This document shows, piece by piece, positions 14,001-29,000 of a stretch of DNA of 64,000 nt. The stretch lies in NCBI GenBank assembly GCA_944739405.2, contig OX123188.2, positions 66,173,251 through 66,237,250 on the forward strand. Reading direction: 5' to 3'. This stretch comes from Euclidia mi. Its lineage: Eukaryota; Arthropoda; Insecta; Lepidoptera; Erebidae. How positions within the stretch are numbered: the first letter of the stretch is position 1; every line of letters begins with the position of its first letter. Position numbers and translations under genes: made by a program. The notes beneath the pieces were generated by a model. The model searched no databases. It was not told the origin of the DNA and was given only the letters and a program-made list of their open reading frames with translations.

Positions 14001-17000
14001 GAAATTTTATTACTTAGTTGTATATTAATTTTAATTTGGCATGTAAACGTATTGGCATCCAATAACCATTCCTATTAATGTATTTTCCCATACAATGGCA
14101 AAATTCATGTTTTTGTTTTTGAGTTTTTGTCATTACCTCTAAGATCAACAAGAGATTATAAATTGATTATATCGAAATTATACTATAAGGAGATTAAGTG
14201 GAGCAGAATACCAATTGTGAGTCAATTCAAAATTAAATCGCAGTTCGGTCAAAATTCAGTGTCAGTCTCTGTTAAATACGAGAATTGGCCTTCAGTTTTG
14301 TTTTACTGTCGCTTAAATCTATCTTTGTCCGTGCTTTGTTTACAAGACAAAGCTTCGTTCACATAGTTACGTAATAACAGCTCATCAACTTACACTGATT
14401 TTTTATGATGCATCGCTTTTCGCTTTTCACTTTTAAGCTGTGAATTCATCAGAGGTAGATTGAGCTACTGACCTTGACTACTAAGTTGAGGCTTGTAGGC
14501 GGTTCCTTACCCACGTAGAAGTTATCTTTATGTTATGAGAATGTTTATTGGTCTTGTCTACGTGTAATTTATTGATAATATTTAAGGATATATCAAGCCA
14601 GCGATAGCCTAGTAGAGATACCAACGGACTGCCATGCAGAGGGTATCGGGTTCGAATCCACGGCGCGCACCATTGACTTTTCGAAGTTATGTGCGTATTA
14701 AATTGTTAATTTATTATCGCTTGCCTCGTGCCTCGGACAGAACGTTAAACCGTCGGTCCCGGCTGTCATGAAGATATTTGACAGTCGTTACAGGGAGTCA
14801 GTACCCTCAAATAAACTGATACTGGTCTAAACTATGGAATATTGCTATCGCTTTGGGTTGCGGAGGTCTGACGACAGTCGCTCTGTGGAAAAGTTGATAT
14901 TCAGTCATATCTGGTTAGACCAGTAAGCGGACCTCTGGCTCCAAGGCGTGTAGGTAAGTCTTGGATGTAACCGAGATAACGCTAGGGCGATGATAATGAT
15001 TTAAGAATATATAAGAAGTTTTATCAATTATCGTGTTATCATAATACAGGCTTTACCTAGTTTATGGTAAGATGATCATGTGTGAGTTGTGGATATTGTG
15101 ATCACAAAAAAAAATGCGGCGAAAAGATTCACCAGTAGAAGTGTCATGTGCGCGGGGCAAAGCTAAAGAAATTATAAGATTTTTTGTGTCTTCCTCGCAC
15201 GCCGCTCTGTTATACACATCTTTGGCGTATACGCTGCATAAATACTATAATTTTATGTCACTTTCGTGTTTTGCAAGTAATTCTCACATTAACGTGCCGT
15301 TAAGGTGTTATCGTTACATACGCTAAATACCCCATGTGAAGATGTAGGCAAATTTCTAGATTTATAAATGTAACAAAATATCAAAATTATTGCATTTATA
15401 GTCATCCTATTGTTGTCATGGTTGCATTAGGATCTAAGTTATCCCTAGAAGGCAGTCTTGAGTCTGCTTTCTCGATCAACTAGACTTAGAATATTATTAG
15501 AATATGCTTATAAAGACACTCCTATTCTATTATAGGTACAATTCAAACGAAGTCTTTCAGCTGTATATATTTTTCTTTATTTTTATTCACTTTATGAACA
15601 AATTACTGTAATAAATTCTCAACCTTTTGACTGACAATACAATTAACCTTATCTGCGTCCTTCATTAAAAATGCAATATTTTGTTGATGGAATGTGTCAA
15701 GTAGGTAGTACCTACACCTACTCAATCTTTATACTAATTATGCTTTTTATCTTTCTTTTCTTTTGATATATCTATGTTATTAATGTCCAGACTGAAAAGT
15801 GTATTTACAAAAAGACTAAGGTGCAATTTGAATTTTGTGTGATAAAACTGGCATATTACATAATATGTACCTAATTTATCCTCTGGTAGATATAGGTATC
15901 AACAGATTTAAATAAGAACTAAAACGGTGAAGTAATATTTAAATACTGAAATATCCTTCACGCGCGCAAAAGCTTTTAAGTCACTCACATACCTACATTG
16001 AGCAGTGATAACAGTAAATTATATTCCGCTTATATTCATTATTGTATAATCATAATATCGCCTGGCGCTAGTCAGTCATATTGAATACATATCGGTGATT
16101 TACCCGGAAAACCGTGTGGAATGTTAAGTGCGTATAACGAATATATTGAATACAGCTCAATCAATCTAACATTGTAGTCTTTGTCCTTTGTATTAGTATG
16201 CGCGCTACAACTGAATATTATTAGCACCTAGCTGCATGGAATAGTAATATTATTGTACAGTTGTTAGTATGTGAACTAATATCGCGTATGCACCGATGGC
16301 GGTCGCGGCTAATCGAATGAACTGTGGACAATAATGTAGTCAAATATCAGACAACATTTTTTACTATGACATCCAGTTTCTATAAAGACTAGACATTGCG
16401 GGCATATTATAGTGCAGAAGTGTATACGGAAATACAAGATCAGCCTCTCATTCGCATAGTTTGATCAGACAACATTTCGATAACGGAAAAAGATTTAGTA
16501 GGTACAGGACCAGCGGCTGAACATTATTGCCGAAATATAAGGGTGTAATACTATCAGATCCATCAGCTTTAAGACTCCCAGTTTTATATTTCTTGTAGAT
16601 CGACCTGAGAATCGAACCCGAGATATGGTGATCTGTATTAGCTTACACTTCTGTATCTACATAACTATTGGCAAGATTACGATCATGCACAATTTAAAAT
16701 GGAGAATTATTTATGGTATGTACTCACATTCTGGCACATTATTTTGCGACACAAACTAACACATCGTTCCATAATTTATTAACATTTTACTATATCTAGT
16801 GTTGCTATTATAATTATATTTAACATATCATTATTGCTGTCTACTTGTAAGTGTATTCAAAGCTTCATTCACTTTATAGTTGTAATAATATACAAATGCA
16901 ATAAACTCATAATGCAAAACTCATTACTACGATCACATAATTGCATAAATGGTCACAGGCTATAAAAGTCTATAAATAAAGCTCATTAAAATCCTTGACA

Positions 17001-20000
17001 CATACCATAGATAACATTCCTATGTATCCACATGTGTTAGTTCATTCATCAGTCGATAAACACACAAGCACTCAATGATGTGTGCAAACAAGTAAAACGT
17101 TTAAATTTATCTCTGTGACATTCGCTAAACGACAACTAATGTAATCATTAGTTCTCAATAGGGTGGTCGGGGTTATATTCTATTACAATTTGTAATAGAA
17201 TATTTCGATACACAATCCAATTTGTAATATAAGTATTTGTAATTTACAAATACTTCATGCCTGGAGATGCTTGAAATTGTACTTATAATAATTGTTCTGC
17301 GTAAATCGTCTATATCGTAATCTTTGCCATGTTTTCGTCTTTTCTGAGAATCGCTTTCATTATACTGTGAGCTCTTTGAGTGACATGGTCTTAACTAAAC
17401 TCATTAGTCTACAAACAACAGAACATAATTTATTCTTAATAAATAATAAATAAAATTAAGCAAAATAGGTAGATAGGGCAATCTCTACATTCCGAGTAAA
17501 GCCAGAAATAGAAAGATTTTGAGCAAATACTGTGAAGATAGAGTAGAAAATACCACAAGGTAAATAAAAAAGAAAAGCCATTGTCTTATAACTCTAAGTA
17601 GACGAAATATTGGCACGTCTATTGACTTGCAAGTCTTCCTTTTTATTTTTTTACTTTATATTGGCTTCACTTGATATATAATTTATCTTATAACTTATCT
17701 GTTATTTAAATTGTCTCAGAAAAAAACTAAACTCTACTAAACTAACTACTTTTTAAATTTCTTACAAATATTTCTAATTGTCCAGGCACCCGTCTTCACG
17801 AGGAAGACGTAGCCGCCATGTTGGCGTCGCAGGCAGCGCTACAACGCCTTGTGCCCGGGTTCAGGTTCAACCTGGGTTACAGCGCCAAGTACTACCACCA
17901 CGGCACCACGCTAGAAAACCGAGGGGACGACGCTCTACTAAGGAACCGGGAACATTTTACTTGGTAAGTTACTTTTTACTTCTCTCTCCAGTATACTTCT
18001 GATTAAATTCGTTGTGGGTTCCGTGATAATTTAACTTTCCCGGAGGCTTCGAGTGTCATAACTCGGTTTCTTCTGTGGCCATTGCTGCTAAGCTTGGCTA
18101 TACTTGGGTAAGTGTGTGTGCAAGTGCAAGAAAACTTGAGGGAAACAATAAAAAAAATATATATCAGAAAGATTAATTTGGTTTCTCACTAATATGGTTA
18201 TATGTAATAAAACCATGACGCGATGTAAAACGTTTAATACGTTATTGGAACCAGAAATTTATCAAACATACCTACCACATTTACGCATTTACTCACGCTG
18301 CCAAATCGCTCGACAAAATATTACCCCTCATGACCATTTGTTCATGCCTTCACGATTCGTTCATTGATTTCTCCGTCTTCGGTAAAGCGCTCGCGACATC
18401 GCGAATCACGACGGCGAGGCAAATTACGAGACGAATTACGAGCGCACCGATCACATTATACACTTCGCGGTTCGGTTCGCGCGACGCCTCACCGAGTCAT
18501 GCGAATGTGCAAATATACGGCGTAAGGAAGACATTGAGCAATGCGGGGGTTCGGCAGCAGACGGCGAGCATCAAACCCATTTATATTATCACCTGGATAT
18601 ATTGCAGTGGCAGAATTCTTTTGCACAATTTGCTCTGCCGCTTTCCAGGCGCATCTAACACGTTCGCTTCGCTCATTGAACTCATGCGCTAATTGCAATT
18701 CTATCTTGTCTTCTTAGTTTTGGTATTAGGTGGTGCGAGATAAAAATGTTCATCATTAGGCTCTTTCCGTTGAATTTATAAATTAAGTTATAATCGATCG
18801 AATCTATGCCACCTAATATTTCAAGTAGACAACCACAAATTCACTTTACAATTCAATCCTTTTAGTAGTTAGATTCTATGATCAACGTGACGTGCTAAAC
18901 CATTTTATACTCCGAATGAGTCTTCAAAACTGTCTCACATAATTTAATATTGTGACACAGGCATTATTCTGTACTAAAAGCTGCACATATAATACGTATC
19001 TATGCGACGCAGCACAGTTGAAGACGGCAACTTAGTTAACCCGCAACTCTTCATAACTTAATATGCATATGAGAAGCAAGTTTCAGTTAATTAAACACAA
19101 AAGTACTTGTGTCCATCTTTCCAACTTAACTTATTACGGAACTAAATATCTTTAAACTTGGTTCGTAATTCTTATGGAAGTAGTAACTAACTCGGAATCA
19201 GTTTCAATCGCAATTACGGGAACGTTTCTTTCCTTGAGTTTAGTTATACTTTTTCTGTTCAAATACGACGGATATGTTCGTGTAATAAATTATTTGAACG
19301 TATTTGGACATGATACTTTTGTGAATGATAATGAAAAGGATAGAGCCTCCGAAACATTGAGTAATACTGAAAATGACTTTCTAGATCTTTCGGTTCGGTT
19401 CGGTTTCGGTCTGTTGTTAAATCAAACATCTCAGACAGTTATCTGATATTTTAATGTGATTCGCTCGTTTTTCAATATTTTCTATTCCAAGTAAAATATA
19501 ACGTTGATTCTTGGTGATTCAATATATTTCTAGAGCTAAATTACTATTCGTTTACATTTAGTAATGAAAAGAATCTGGATTTGAATAATACCACACGTAA
19601 CTTACCTAAACTAAAGCTGAGATAAAAGGTTACAAATAATACGAAGGTACATAAATATATGTTTGTCTATAATAATAGTTTAAATTTATTCCTACTTAAT
19701 TTTCTTTCAGGAAATACAATGTTCAATATAAAAGCTTTGTTTCCTTCTCAGTTTTATACATGTATTAGTTATTTAGTTCCCAGAAATATAAATTGTTATA
19801 ACAAAAACGGGTATGTCTATTTCAAAGCATGTAAGAAATAATGCGCTATTTCCTGACCTACCTCACTTTATGAGCACGTGAATGAGCGCCTATAGTAGTA
19901 GTGGTGAAATATGTTTACTATTTTAGCACCAACCGAAAAAAATGTTTCGACTTTCACCCCTAATTTGGCATCCGTGTCCGCATTCGCAAGACTATTCAGA

Positions 20001-23000
20001 AGTACATGCTTGTAGTATATACAATTATTTTTTATTATTTACATACATCTCCATATTGTCAACAGGTTTTGCCACATGTGGAACCACCAACAGCCGCATC
20101 TATACAACAACGTCACTCACTTAGAAGCTGAGATGATGCTCAACAAGCAATTCGCTATGGAGCACGGCATTCCTACAAACTCGTGCTACTCCGTATCACC
20201 TCATCATTCCGGAGTGTACCCAGTACACGAACCGTTGTTCGAAGCTTGGAGAAAAGTATGGGACGTCAAAGTGACCAGTACCGAGGAATACCCGCATCTA
20301 AGACCGGCTAGGTAACTTTTGTTTGACTACCCTACTACTATATGTCTTTCATGTTATATAATGTATGTACATATGTACCTATATCTGTCTATGTGTAGGT
20401 ATACAACATGTAACAAGTTTAATGCACATCTTGAAAGTACTTTGTTCAGAATCGGCAACTGAATCCATTTCCGTCATTTTTAATATTGTTTATTTTTAGT
20501 CTTAAAATAATTAAAATACCGTACATTGTAGTCACTCATTTTAAAAAAAATTGAGCTATTCGAAAATAAACCTTAAATCAAAGCAGAACAGCTTATTTGT
20601 AAATGCATTTGTTAAATGGTTCCACGTTGACTTACACAAACGCACACATTAAAATAACACAATTTAAAAAAAAAATGAGCTATTCGAAAATAAACCTTAA
20701 ATCAAAGCAGAACGGCTTATTTTTAAATGCATTTGTTATATGGTTTCACGTTGACTTACACAAACGCACACATTACATATCTTCACGCCTTTTTATCCCC
20801 GAAGGGGTAGGCAGAGGTGCATTACACACCCACACATTAATACAACACAATAGACGACAAAAGACAATAGCACACAATTGACCACCAAAATGTCTATCAT
20901 CTATCTTTCACTAACGTAGGTAATAAACAACGGGAAAGAGCGAGACGTAATGTCTCGCTCGCGCTGGCGCATGACAAGCGCAGCGGGCGATTCGCTTAGA
21001 CATGTTATGACAAGTACAACCGGCAATATCTATCTGATTCTATCAGTGAGTGCTGTGAAAACCTTTTTAAAAGTTCACTTGTTTACAAAATGTGTAATGG
21101 TGTATAATTTAATCATTCAACAACAAAGTGAAAAGTTCAACATCATCTTGATGTTGACTTGTCACCCCTGGACTTTCTCATTGTGGAGAAATATTAAATC
21201 ACCAGTTTATTGTGATAAGAGAAAAAGTGCCGAGTAGTTAATTAATTAAGATACTAGCTGCTTTTGAAACAGTGAAAAGATGTGATTTGTGAAGAAATAC
21301 TGAAGTGCTACGTGGACGAAAGAAATGTCATTTAAGCCTGTAAGTTATTTTATTATTCTATTATTGTAAGTATTTAGATTCACAAGACAACTTTAAACAC
21401 GCCGTTCTTGTTTATTTCTCTCATTGATATTCTTTTATTTTATCTGATTAAGTTAAGATAGTCACAATAGTCACTTACGATGTTAAGAAACAATAGATCG
21501 TGCATATTAATAACAAACAATAAATGATTCGACTGTCCACACCATAGCTTAAAAGTGTGTTGGAAAGAAATACTCATAATATTTTTGGTAATATCAACAG
21601 TAGCCGACAAATTGTTCAAAAATCATTTTTGTAAACCCCACTCTATCAGAGTGTGGTTTACAGACTGAATTTCATACATTTTGTTATATCGTATTGTGTT
21701 TCGTTCCTATCAGATCGCTGTTGTTTGTTTACCATAGCAACCGTTTCGTTTGTGTGCGTGCGCAGATTTAGAGTGACCACGATTTTCACTTTTAATTGAG
21801 TTAATACTTTCTTTAAAAAACATTATTTACGCAAATAAAAAAAATATTTCAATGCATGCATTATGATTGTAACAAGGTTTTCTAATTGGGGTGTCTGAGG
21901 ATGTGCGTTATTTCCATTACACGTTGTATAACTGTTGTGTGGACTACGTGTCTATGTATTAATTAGGTACGCCGCAGCCTTTATTTAGGCTAATGTATTA
22001 TTGGACGATAATTACAATTATTACTGTTTGTGTATTAGAACGGCAATCAGTTGTGTAACTTTGGTAATTGGTTTGTTCGATTTCGGTGAATAATTTGTAT
22101 CTTTTTTCCAGGATTGTTTCGAGATTAGTTGGATTAATGCCTATTTCTGTTTGACCGTACCTATACTGGGCTTTATTTATAACTCTATTTTAGGTTAGGT
22201 CGACATGTAACTACTTATGTGATATTATGAGAATCTGAATGTCGTTTTCTTGTAGTTTATTTTTAGCTTACATGGAAGGACAGTTCCCTTCCAAGTAATA
22301 AGTTTTTTATCGTAGTAGGTGTTCGACTTTCTACAATACGAGATGTATAAGTCGCAAATTACGAATCAATCCAGGAAAATTACAATACATTATTTTGAAT
22401 GTGAGGATTATAACATGACTTCACGCCTTTTATCCCCGAAGGGGTAGGCAGAGGTGTATTACACACCCACACTTCGCCAGTTATGTTTCGGTCCCAATGT
22501 TATAGGGGGCGAGCCTATTGCCAATCTACCGGGCACGTTATTAAGCGAGCGATAATTATACTTTTAAGGACGCGTTTACAAAATTAGTAGGTACAAAATC
22601 GCGTCACTACAGCGACACGGCGGCAACAGTACGTACTACGTACGGTAGCTTGCGGAAATGTAGTTCAACTAAATAACTTTGGGACTTAGAATTTTTTGTG
22701 ATTATGTATCTATGTGTTATAGGCCTGGCTGTGCGAATTACGTACAAATAAGTTTCTTATTTTTATATACCTAAATGGACATTATTACTTTATTTTTTCC
22801 ATTATGTTGATTCAGGAATTTCAGGATATATTTCGGTATTTAGATATTATTTTGTTTCTTGCGTTGAAATCTGGTAAGATTATGTGGACTGATGGTATAC
22901 CATCCCATTCAAGTGTTGCGACTGGAACTCATAAAAGAGTAGACCTAGTTATGCCAGGTTGGGGCTCATTTTATTTGTTTTAGTGAGACCCTACCACTGG

Positions 23001-26000
23001 TACTAGTGAAGTAACCTTCCAAAGTTATTCGATGAGTCTTACTGGTACTCTTATGTGAGTAGAGCTAGGCATGCCGAGTTGAGCAAGTGTGCAGAGTGCA
23101 GCAAGAGTCATTGAATAACCTTAGAAGGTTACTTCATAAGTTTCAGTGGTAGGGTCTCTTATGTACAAACAAAATGAGCCCAAACTCGGTATGCCTAGCT
23201 CTACTCTCACATGAGTACCAGCAAGAGTCATTGAATAACCATGGAAGGTTACTTCATAAGTTCCAGTGGTAGGGTCTCTTATGTACAAACAAAATGAGCC
23301 CTAACTCGGCATGCCTAGCTCTACTCACACATGAGTACCAGCAAGAGTCATTGAATAACCTTGGAAGGTTACTTCATAAGTTCCAGTGGTAGGGTCTCTT
23401 ATGTACAAACAAAATGAACCCAAACTCGGCATGCCTAGCTGTACTGACATATGAGTACCAGTAAGAGTCATTGAATAACCCTGGAAGGTTACTTCATAAA
23501 ATGCAGTGGTAGGGTCTCTTATGTACAAACAAAATGAGCCCAAACTCGGCATGCGTAGCTTTACTCACACATGAGTACCAGCAAGAGTCATTGAATAACC
23601 CTGGAAGGTTACTTCATAAGTTCCAGTGGTAGTGTCTCTTATGTTTAAACAAAATGAGCCCAAACTCGGCATGCCTAGCTCTACTCACATATGAGTACCA
23701 GCAAGAGTCATCTAATAACCCTGGAAGGTTACTTCATAAGTTCCAGTGGTAGGGTCACTTATGTACAAACAAAATGAACCCAAACTCGGCATGCCTAGCT
23801 GTACTGACATATGAGTACCAGTAAGAGTCATTGAATAACCCTGGAAGGTTACTTCATAAAATGCAGTGGTAGGGTCTCTTATGTACAAACAAAATGAGCC
23901 CAAACTCGGCATGCCTAGCTCTACTCACACATGAGTACCAGCAAGAGTCATTGAATAACCTTGGAAGGTTACTTCATAAGTTCCAGTGGTAGGGTCTCTT
24001 ATGTACAAACAAATTGAACCCAAACTCGGCATGCCTAGCTGTACTGACATATGAGTACCAGTAAGAGTCATTGAATAACCCTGGAAGGTTACTTCATAAA
24101 ATGCAGTGGTAGGGTCTCTTATGTACAAACAAAATGAGCCCAAACTCGGCATGCGTAGCTTTACTCACACATGAGTACCAGCAAGAGTCATTGAATAACC
24201 CTGGAAGGTTACTTCATAAGTTCCAGTGGTAGGGTCTCTTATGTTTAAACAAAATGAGCCCAAACTCGGCATGCCTAGCTCTACTCACATATGAGTACCA
24301 GCAAGAGTTATCTAATAACCCTGGAAGGTTACTTCATAAGTTCCAGTGGTAGGGTCACTTATGTATAAACAAAATGAACCCAAACTCGGCATGCTTAGCT
24401 GTACTGACATATGAGTACCAGTAAGAGTCATTGAATAACCCTGGAAGGTTACTTCATAAAATGCAGTGGTAGGGTCTCTTATGTACAAACAAAATGAGCC
24501 CAAACTCGGCATGTCTAGCTCTACTCACACATAAATACCAGCAAGAGTAATTGAATAACCCTGGAAGGTTACTTCATAAGTTCCAGTGGTAGGGTCTCTT
24601 ATGTACAAACAAAATAAGCCCAAACTCGGCATGCCTAGCTCTACTCACATATGAGTACCAGCAAGACTCATCGAATAACCTTGGAAGGTTACTTCACTAG
24701 TACCAGTGGTAGGGTCTCACCAAAACAAATAAAATGAGCCCCAACCTGGCATAACTAGGTCTACTCTTTTATGAGTTCCAGTCGCAACACTTGAACGGGA
24801 TGGTATACCATCAGTCCAGATAATCTTACCAGATTTCAACGCAAGAAACAAAATAATATCTAAATATCGAAATATATCCTGACTCAACATAACGGAGAAA
24901 GTAAAGTAATAATGTCCATTTATACAAAAGAAATTTACTTGTACTTGTCGCACAGAATACGAGAAGTATCAAATTGATTTTAGCGAATATTTTGTATTCG
25001 TATATTGCTTTTTTCGTCTTCGGGCTGCAGCGACAAGCGACATAGAGTCCACTCCCGACGGCGCTCAAGCGCAGACTGAGATCTCATTGCAGAATTTGGA
25101 TATATAAATCAAGAAAGTGGCTAAATAAAACGAACCTTATTGCCACACATTAAGACACACGTATGCAAGCAAAATAGAAGAAAAATGTAAGATGATTTAT
25201 TGCTTTTTTTGAGTCAATTTACAATATTTTGAAAAAAAAAATCTAATTGTTTTTGAGTTGACTATATTTACTACCCTATTCTATCTTTGAAAATCTAAAT
25301 AAATGTAAAAATAGAGAGAAAATTGTACCCAAAAATAGCAGTATATGCCTATTTTTGATTTAAGAGGCCGTTTCGAATCGATTTTACATTAATATTTATT
25401 AAATATTTTTTATTTATTTTCAAATTGATTTATAGATAAAAAAGTAATCAATTTATCGTAATCATTAGTTTTATTAGTTATTATCTAAAATTGTCGTAAA
25501 ATGTACCGGAAATATGTGGTTTTTTGATACAAGCGTAAACGCGTCCTTAATGCACACATAACTTTGAAAAGCCCGTGGTACCTGTGGAGCGAACCCGAGC
25601 CCATCGCCTCGGCAATCCGTTACGTACGCCACTGGGCTATCGCTGTTTTCTGACCGATAAACGAACCTATAGAATATGGCATCTATAAGTATGATATTTT
25701 ATATTTTGAATTTATTGTTAACCTATAAATAGTTGACCCATATTTGAATCATGCATATTCCCTATGCACTGCAGTCCTTTATAAAACCGCGTACACAATA
25801 CCTATTATTCACTCATAAACAGGTATACGTATCCGTTGAACGTTATTATTCGCGCGTGCACGTTGCAAACCGGTAATATAATTATCGGAATTTTATTGTT
25901 GGCGCTTGGCTATCAAGATACTCGTAGTGGCGAAACGCAACGTTTGCGGTCAATAGAAGTTTGGAAACCACCGCACAGTTACCGCAAAAATTTGCCAGTA

Positions 26001-29000
26001 GGTACAGGACACTTATTGCGCACGTTACTATCTCGATTTTCGTATATATACCGTTCGATAATTTATCGTGTGTTGCTTAGTTCGCACGTTGCTTTGATGT
26101 GGATAAATTTTCGATGGTTTCTGACTGTTAATATGAGTGTAAGTTTGTTCAGGTTCATAATATTTGGGATATTTAGAGAAAATGCCACTATGTATTTTCT
26201 TATAAGAAACAGCACGAATAATAAAGTGACCGTAACAATGATGTACGGAGCCGAGACGTGGTCGCTAGCTATGGGCCTTATCCGAAAGCTCAGGGTCACT
26301 CAGAGGGCGATGGAGAACGCTATGCTCGGAATTTCCCTGCGAGATCGAATAAAAAAAATGAGCAGATCCGCACGGCAGGCGAACCAAAGTCACCGACATA
26401 GCTCTCCGAATAGTCAGGCTGAAGTGGCAGTGGGCAGGGCACATAGCCAGAAGAACCGATGGCCGTTGGAGCAGAAAGATTCTGGAGTGGCGGCTACGCA
26501 CAGGACGTCGTAGCAGAGGTAGGCCTCACGCAAGGTGGACTGACGATCTTGTTGGGGTCGCGGGCAGCGGATGGATGCTCAGGATCGGTCTGTGTGGAGA
26601 GCCTTAGGGGAGGCGTCTTTCGGCTGATATGATGATGATGAACATGGCTGTAAGCCAAATCAGGAATCTGTACATCAAATCTGTACTCATGTTCCAAAGT
26701 AATTAGACATTTTATTATATGTATGTTAGTCTGTATGGGTTTTTATTACCTGAATTAAACGATTATTATTATTATTTGTTTATTTAATTTTCGCAGCATG
26801 AGCTGGTAAAATTTACGTGGCATTTACGGACTACCGTCAAGTAAATGGCACGGTTTTGGAGTGTATTATGTCTGTGCGGTGTTAATATCTTGTTCGTCTA
26901 TCTGTAAAAATTTCCTAACGAGTCTACAGGTGTTTAATATTGCAGCTTTTTGGAGTTGTATGTAGGTATTGGGTTTCAGATCAATAAGCTTCAGGCTATT
27001 ATGTATGTGATTCGGGATAACGCCAGTGGCCGACAAAACTATAGGTATAATGTAAACTTTTCCTGTTTCCAGATTCTTAAAACTTCCGCCTTAAGGGATG
27101 TATATTTATGTACTTTCTCAGAAATAGTTTTTTGGATATTGTGGGTATTTGGTACGGCTATATCAATCAGATAAGTAATTTTATTTGTTTTGTCTTGTAG
27201 GGTTATATCGGGTCGATTGTAATGAATGGTTCTATCTGTTAAAATTGCACGGTCATAATACATTTTATGTGTGCTGTTTTCTAGAACTAGTTTAGGGCTG
27301 TATTGATAGTATGGTGTGTGTGTGTCCGGAATAAGTTGATGTTTTATAGCTAGTTTTTGGTGTATAATGTTAGCAATTTGATTATGTCTATGAGTGTAGT
27401 CTGTTTGCGTAAGGTTAGGGCAAGCGCTAGTAATATGCTGTATTATTTCTGATTGACTATGGCATTTTCGGCACTTGTCGTCTGTTAATGTAGGGTCTTT
27501 AATAATATATCTCCTATAATTTTTTGTGTTGATAATTTGGTCCTGGATTGCTATCATAAAACCTTCCGTTTCTGGGAAAAGATTACCAAGAGTGAGCCAT
27601 TTATTCGATGCTGTTTTGTCTATGTGTGGTTGTTCAAGGTCGTGAGGGTGTCGCCCATGTAGCACTTTCTTTTTCCACTGCTCTATTTTTTAAATTCTCT
27701 AGGTTACTTTCGATATTATCTACTTCAGTTACTTCGGCTAGGTTTAATGGAGTGAGGTTGAAATCATTGTTAACAATCGCTCTGTGGATTTGGCTATTAC
27801 TGGCTTTACTGTGAAAGAAAGTTTTGAGTTTTAATATCTGTGTGTGCCATAATGCTTGCAAATTAATAAGCCCTCGTCCTCCTTGATGTCTTTTGATCGT
27901 CATCCTTTCAATAGCAGATTTTGGGTGTAGACAATTATGTTTAGTGAGAATGATTCTTGTAGCTATTTCTATATTGTTGATGTCTGTTTTTGTCCATTTT
28001 ATGATACCGAACGAATAAGTCAATATGGGAACAGCGTATGTGTTTATTGCTTTAATTAAACTTTTGGCGGCTAATTAACTCTTACTTAATATGTGAACCC
28101 TGCGCTTGTATTCGTTGCTTAAAGATAATTTTAATTTACTATAGTCTAGTCCTTTTAATTGGTGGTATCTTAAATATTTATAAAATTCGTTCGGTTCCAT
28201 AGCAGTTATGACTTCACTATCGTTCACTGTGTAATCACCAGGCCGGATCTTTCCCTTGACTATGTGAACTGTTTTACATTTATCTATACCAAATTGCATG
28301 TTAATGTCTCTTCTGAATTTCGCTGTTATATCTATCACTGTTTTCATTTCTTTTTCTGATTTGGAATAAAGTTTTATGTCGTCCATATATATTAAATGAG
28401 TTATCGTACTTTCTGTATTATCATGTTTTAGACGATATCCGGCCTTGCAATTTCGCAGCATTTGTGATATGGGGTTTAGAGCTAGACAAAACCACATGGG
28501 ACTCAAGGAGTCACCCTGGTATATACCCTTCTTTATAGTTATTTCTCTACTGGTAATTGTGTTTAGGTGCAGTTTAGTTTTCCAAAGTGGCATTATACTT
28601 CTTAAAAATTTAATCAGGATGGGGTTAATTCTGTATACTTTTAAAATGCGGAGAAGCCAGGAATGTGGAATGCTATCAAAAGCTTTCTTATAGTCTATGT
28701 ACGCACAGTGCAGATTTTTGTTATTGGTTGTAGAGTGTCTATGGATAAGTGAATCTATTATAAGCTGCTCCTTGCATGCCATGTGGCCTCGTCTACACCC
28801 TTTCTGTTCCTCGGCAAGAATGTTGTGCTGCTCTATGTGTGTAGTTATTTTTTGGGTAATGGCGGATGTGAGAATTTTGTATATGGTGGGAAGACATGTT
28901 ATTGGTCTATATTGTGACGGTTGTGATGTGTATTTTCCTTTTGGTAGCATGTATGTTATACCTTTGGCTATAAATTGTGGAATGTTTTGTCGCCCGTGAA

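Larger units (their letters stand above)
9596..17785 (+). other. sfl intron, 8.2 kb
   Basis: It contains a LINE (about 9790-12312), a large palindrome (12350-12494), a MITE (13396-13647) and a SINE (about 14599-15001). From 15002 to 17785 I see only AT-rich sequence with small palindromes around 17175-17250. Confidence 0.8.

Noticed and set aside
22564..22579. Firm assignment of the TTAA element to piggyBac
   Set aside because: TTAA flanks fit, but the terminal sequence GGACGCG lacks the usual CCC-type start and no transposase is present, so I left the superfamily open.
23325..24512. Minus-strand ORFs of 66-75 codons with a 40-residue repeat
   Set aside because: They exist because the 120 bp satellite period is a multiple of three. 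They are broken by unit variants, and lack a consistent start or any protein signature.
23101..24660. CRISPR array
   Set aside because: Units are contiguous near-identical 120 bp repeats without unique spacers, in a eukaryotic genome.
25836..26513. 225-codon ORF as one protein
   Set aside because: Only its last part (from about 26223) matches an RTE fragment; the first part has no family features and is probably chance read-through.
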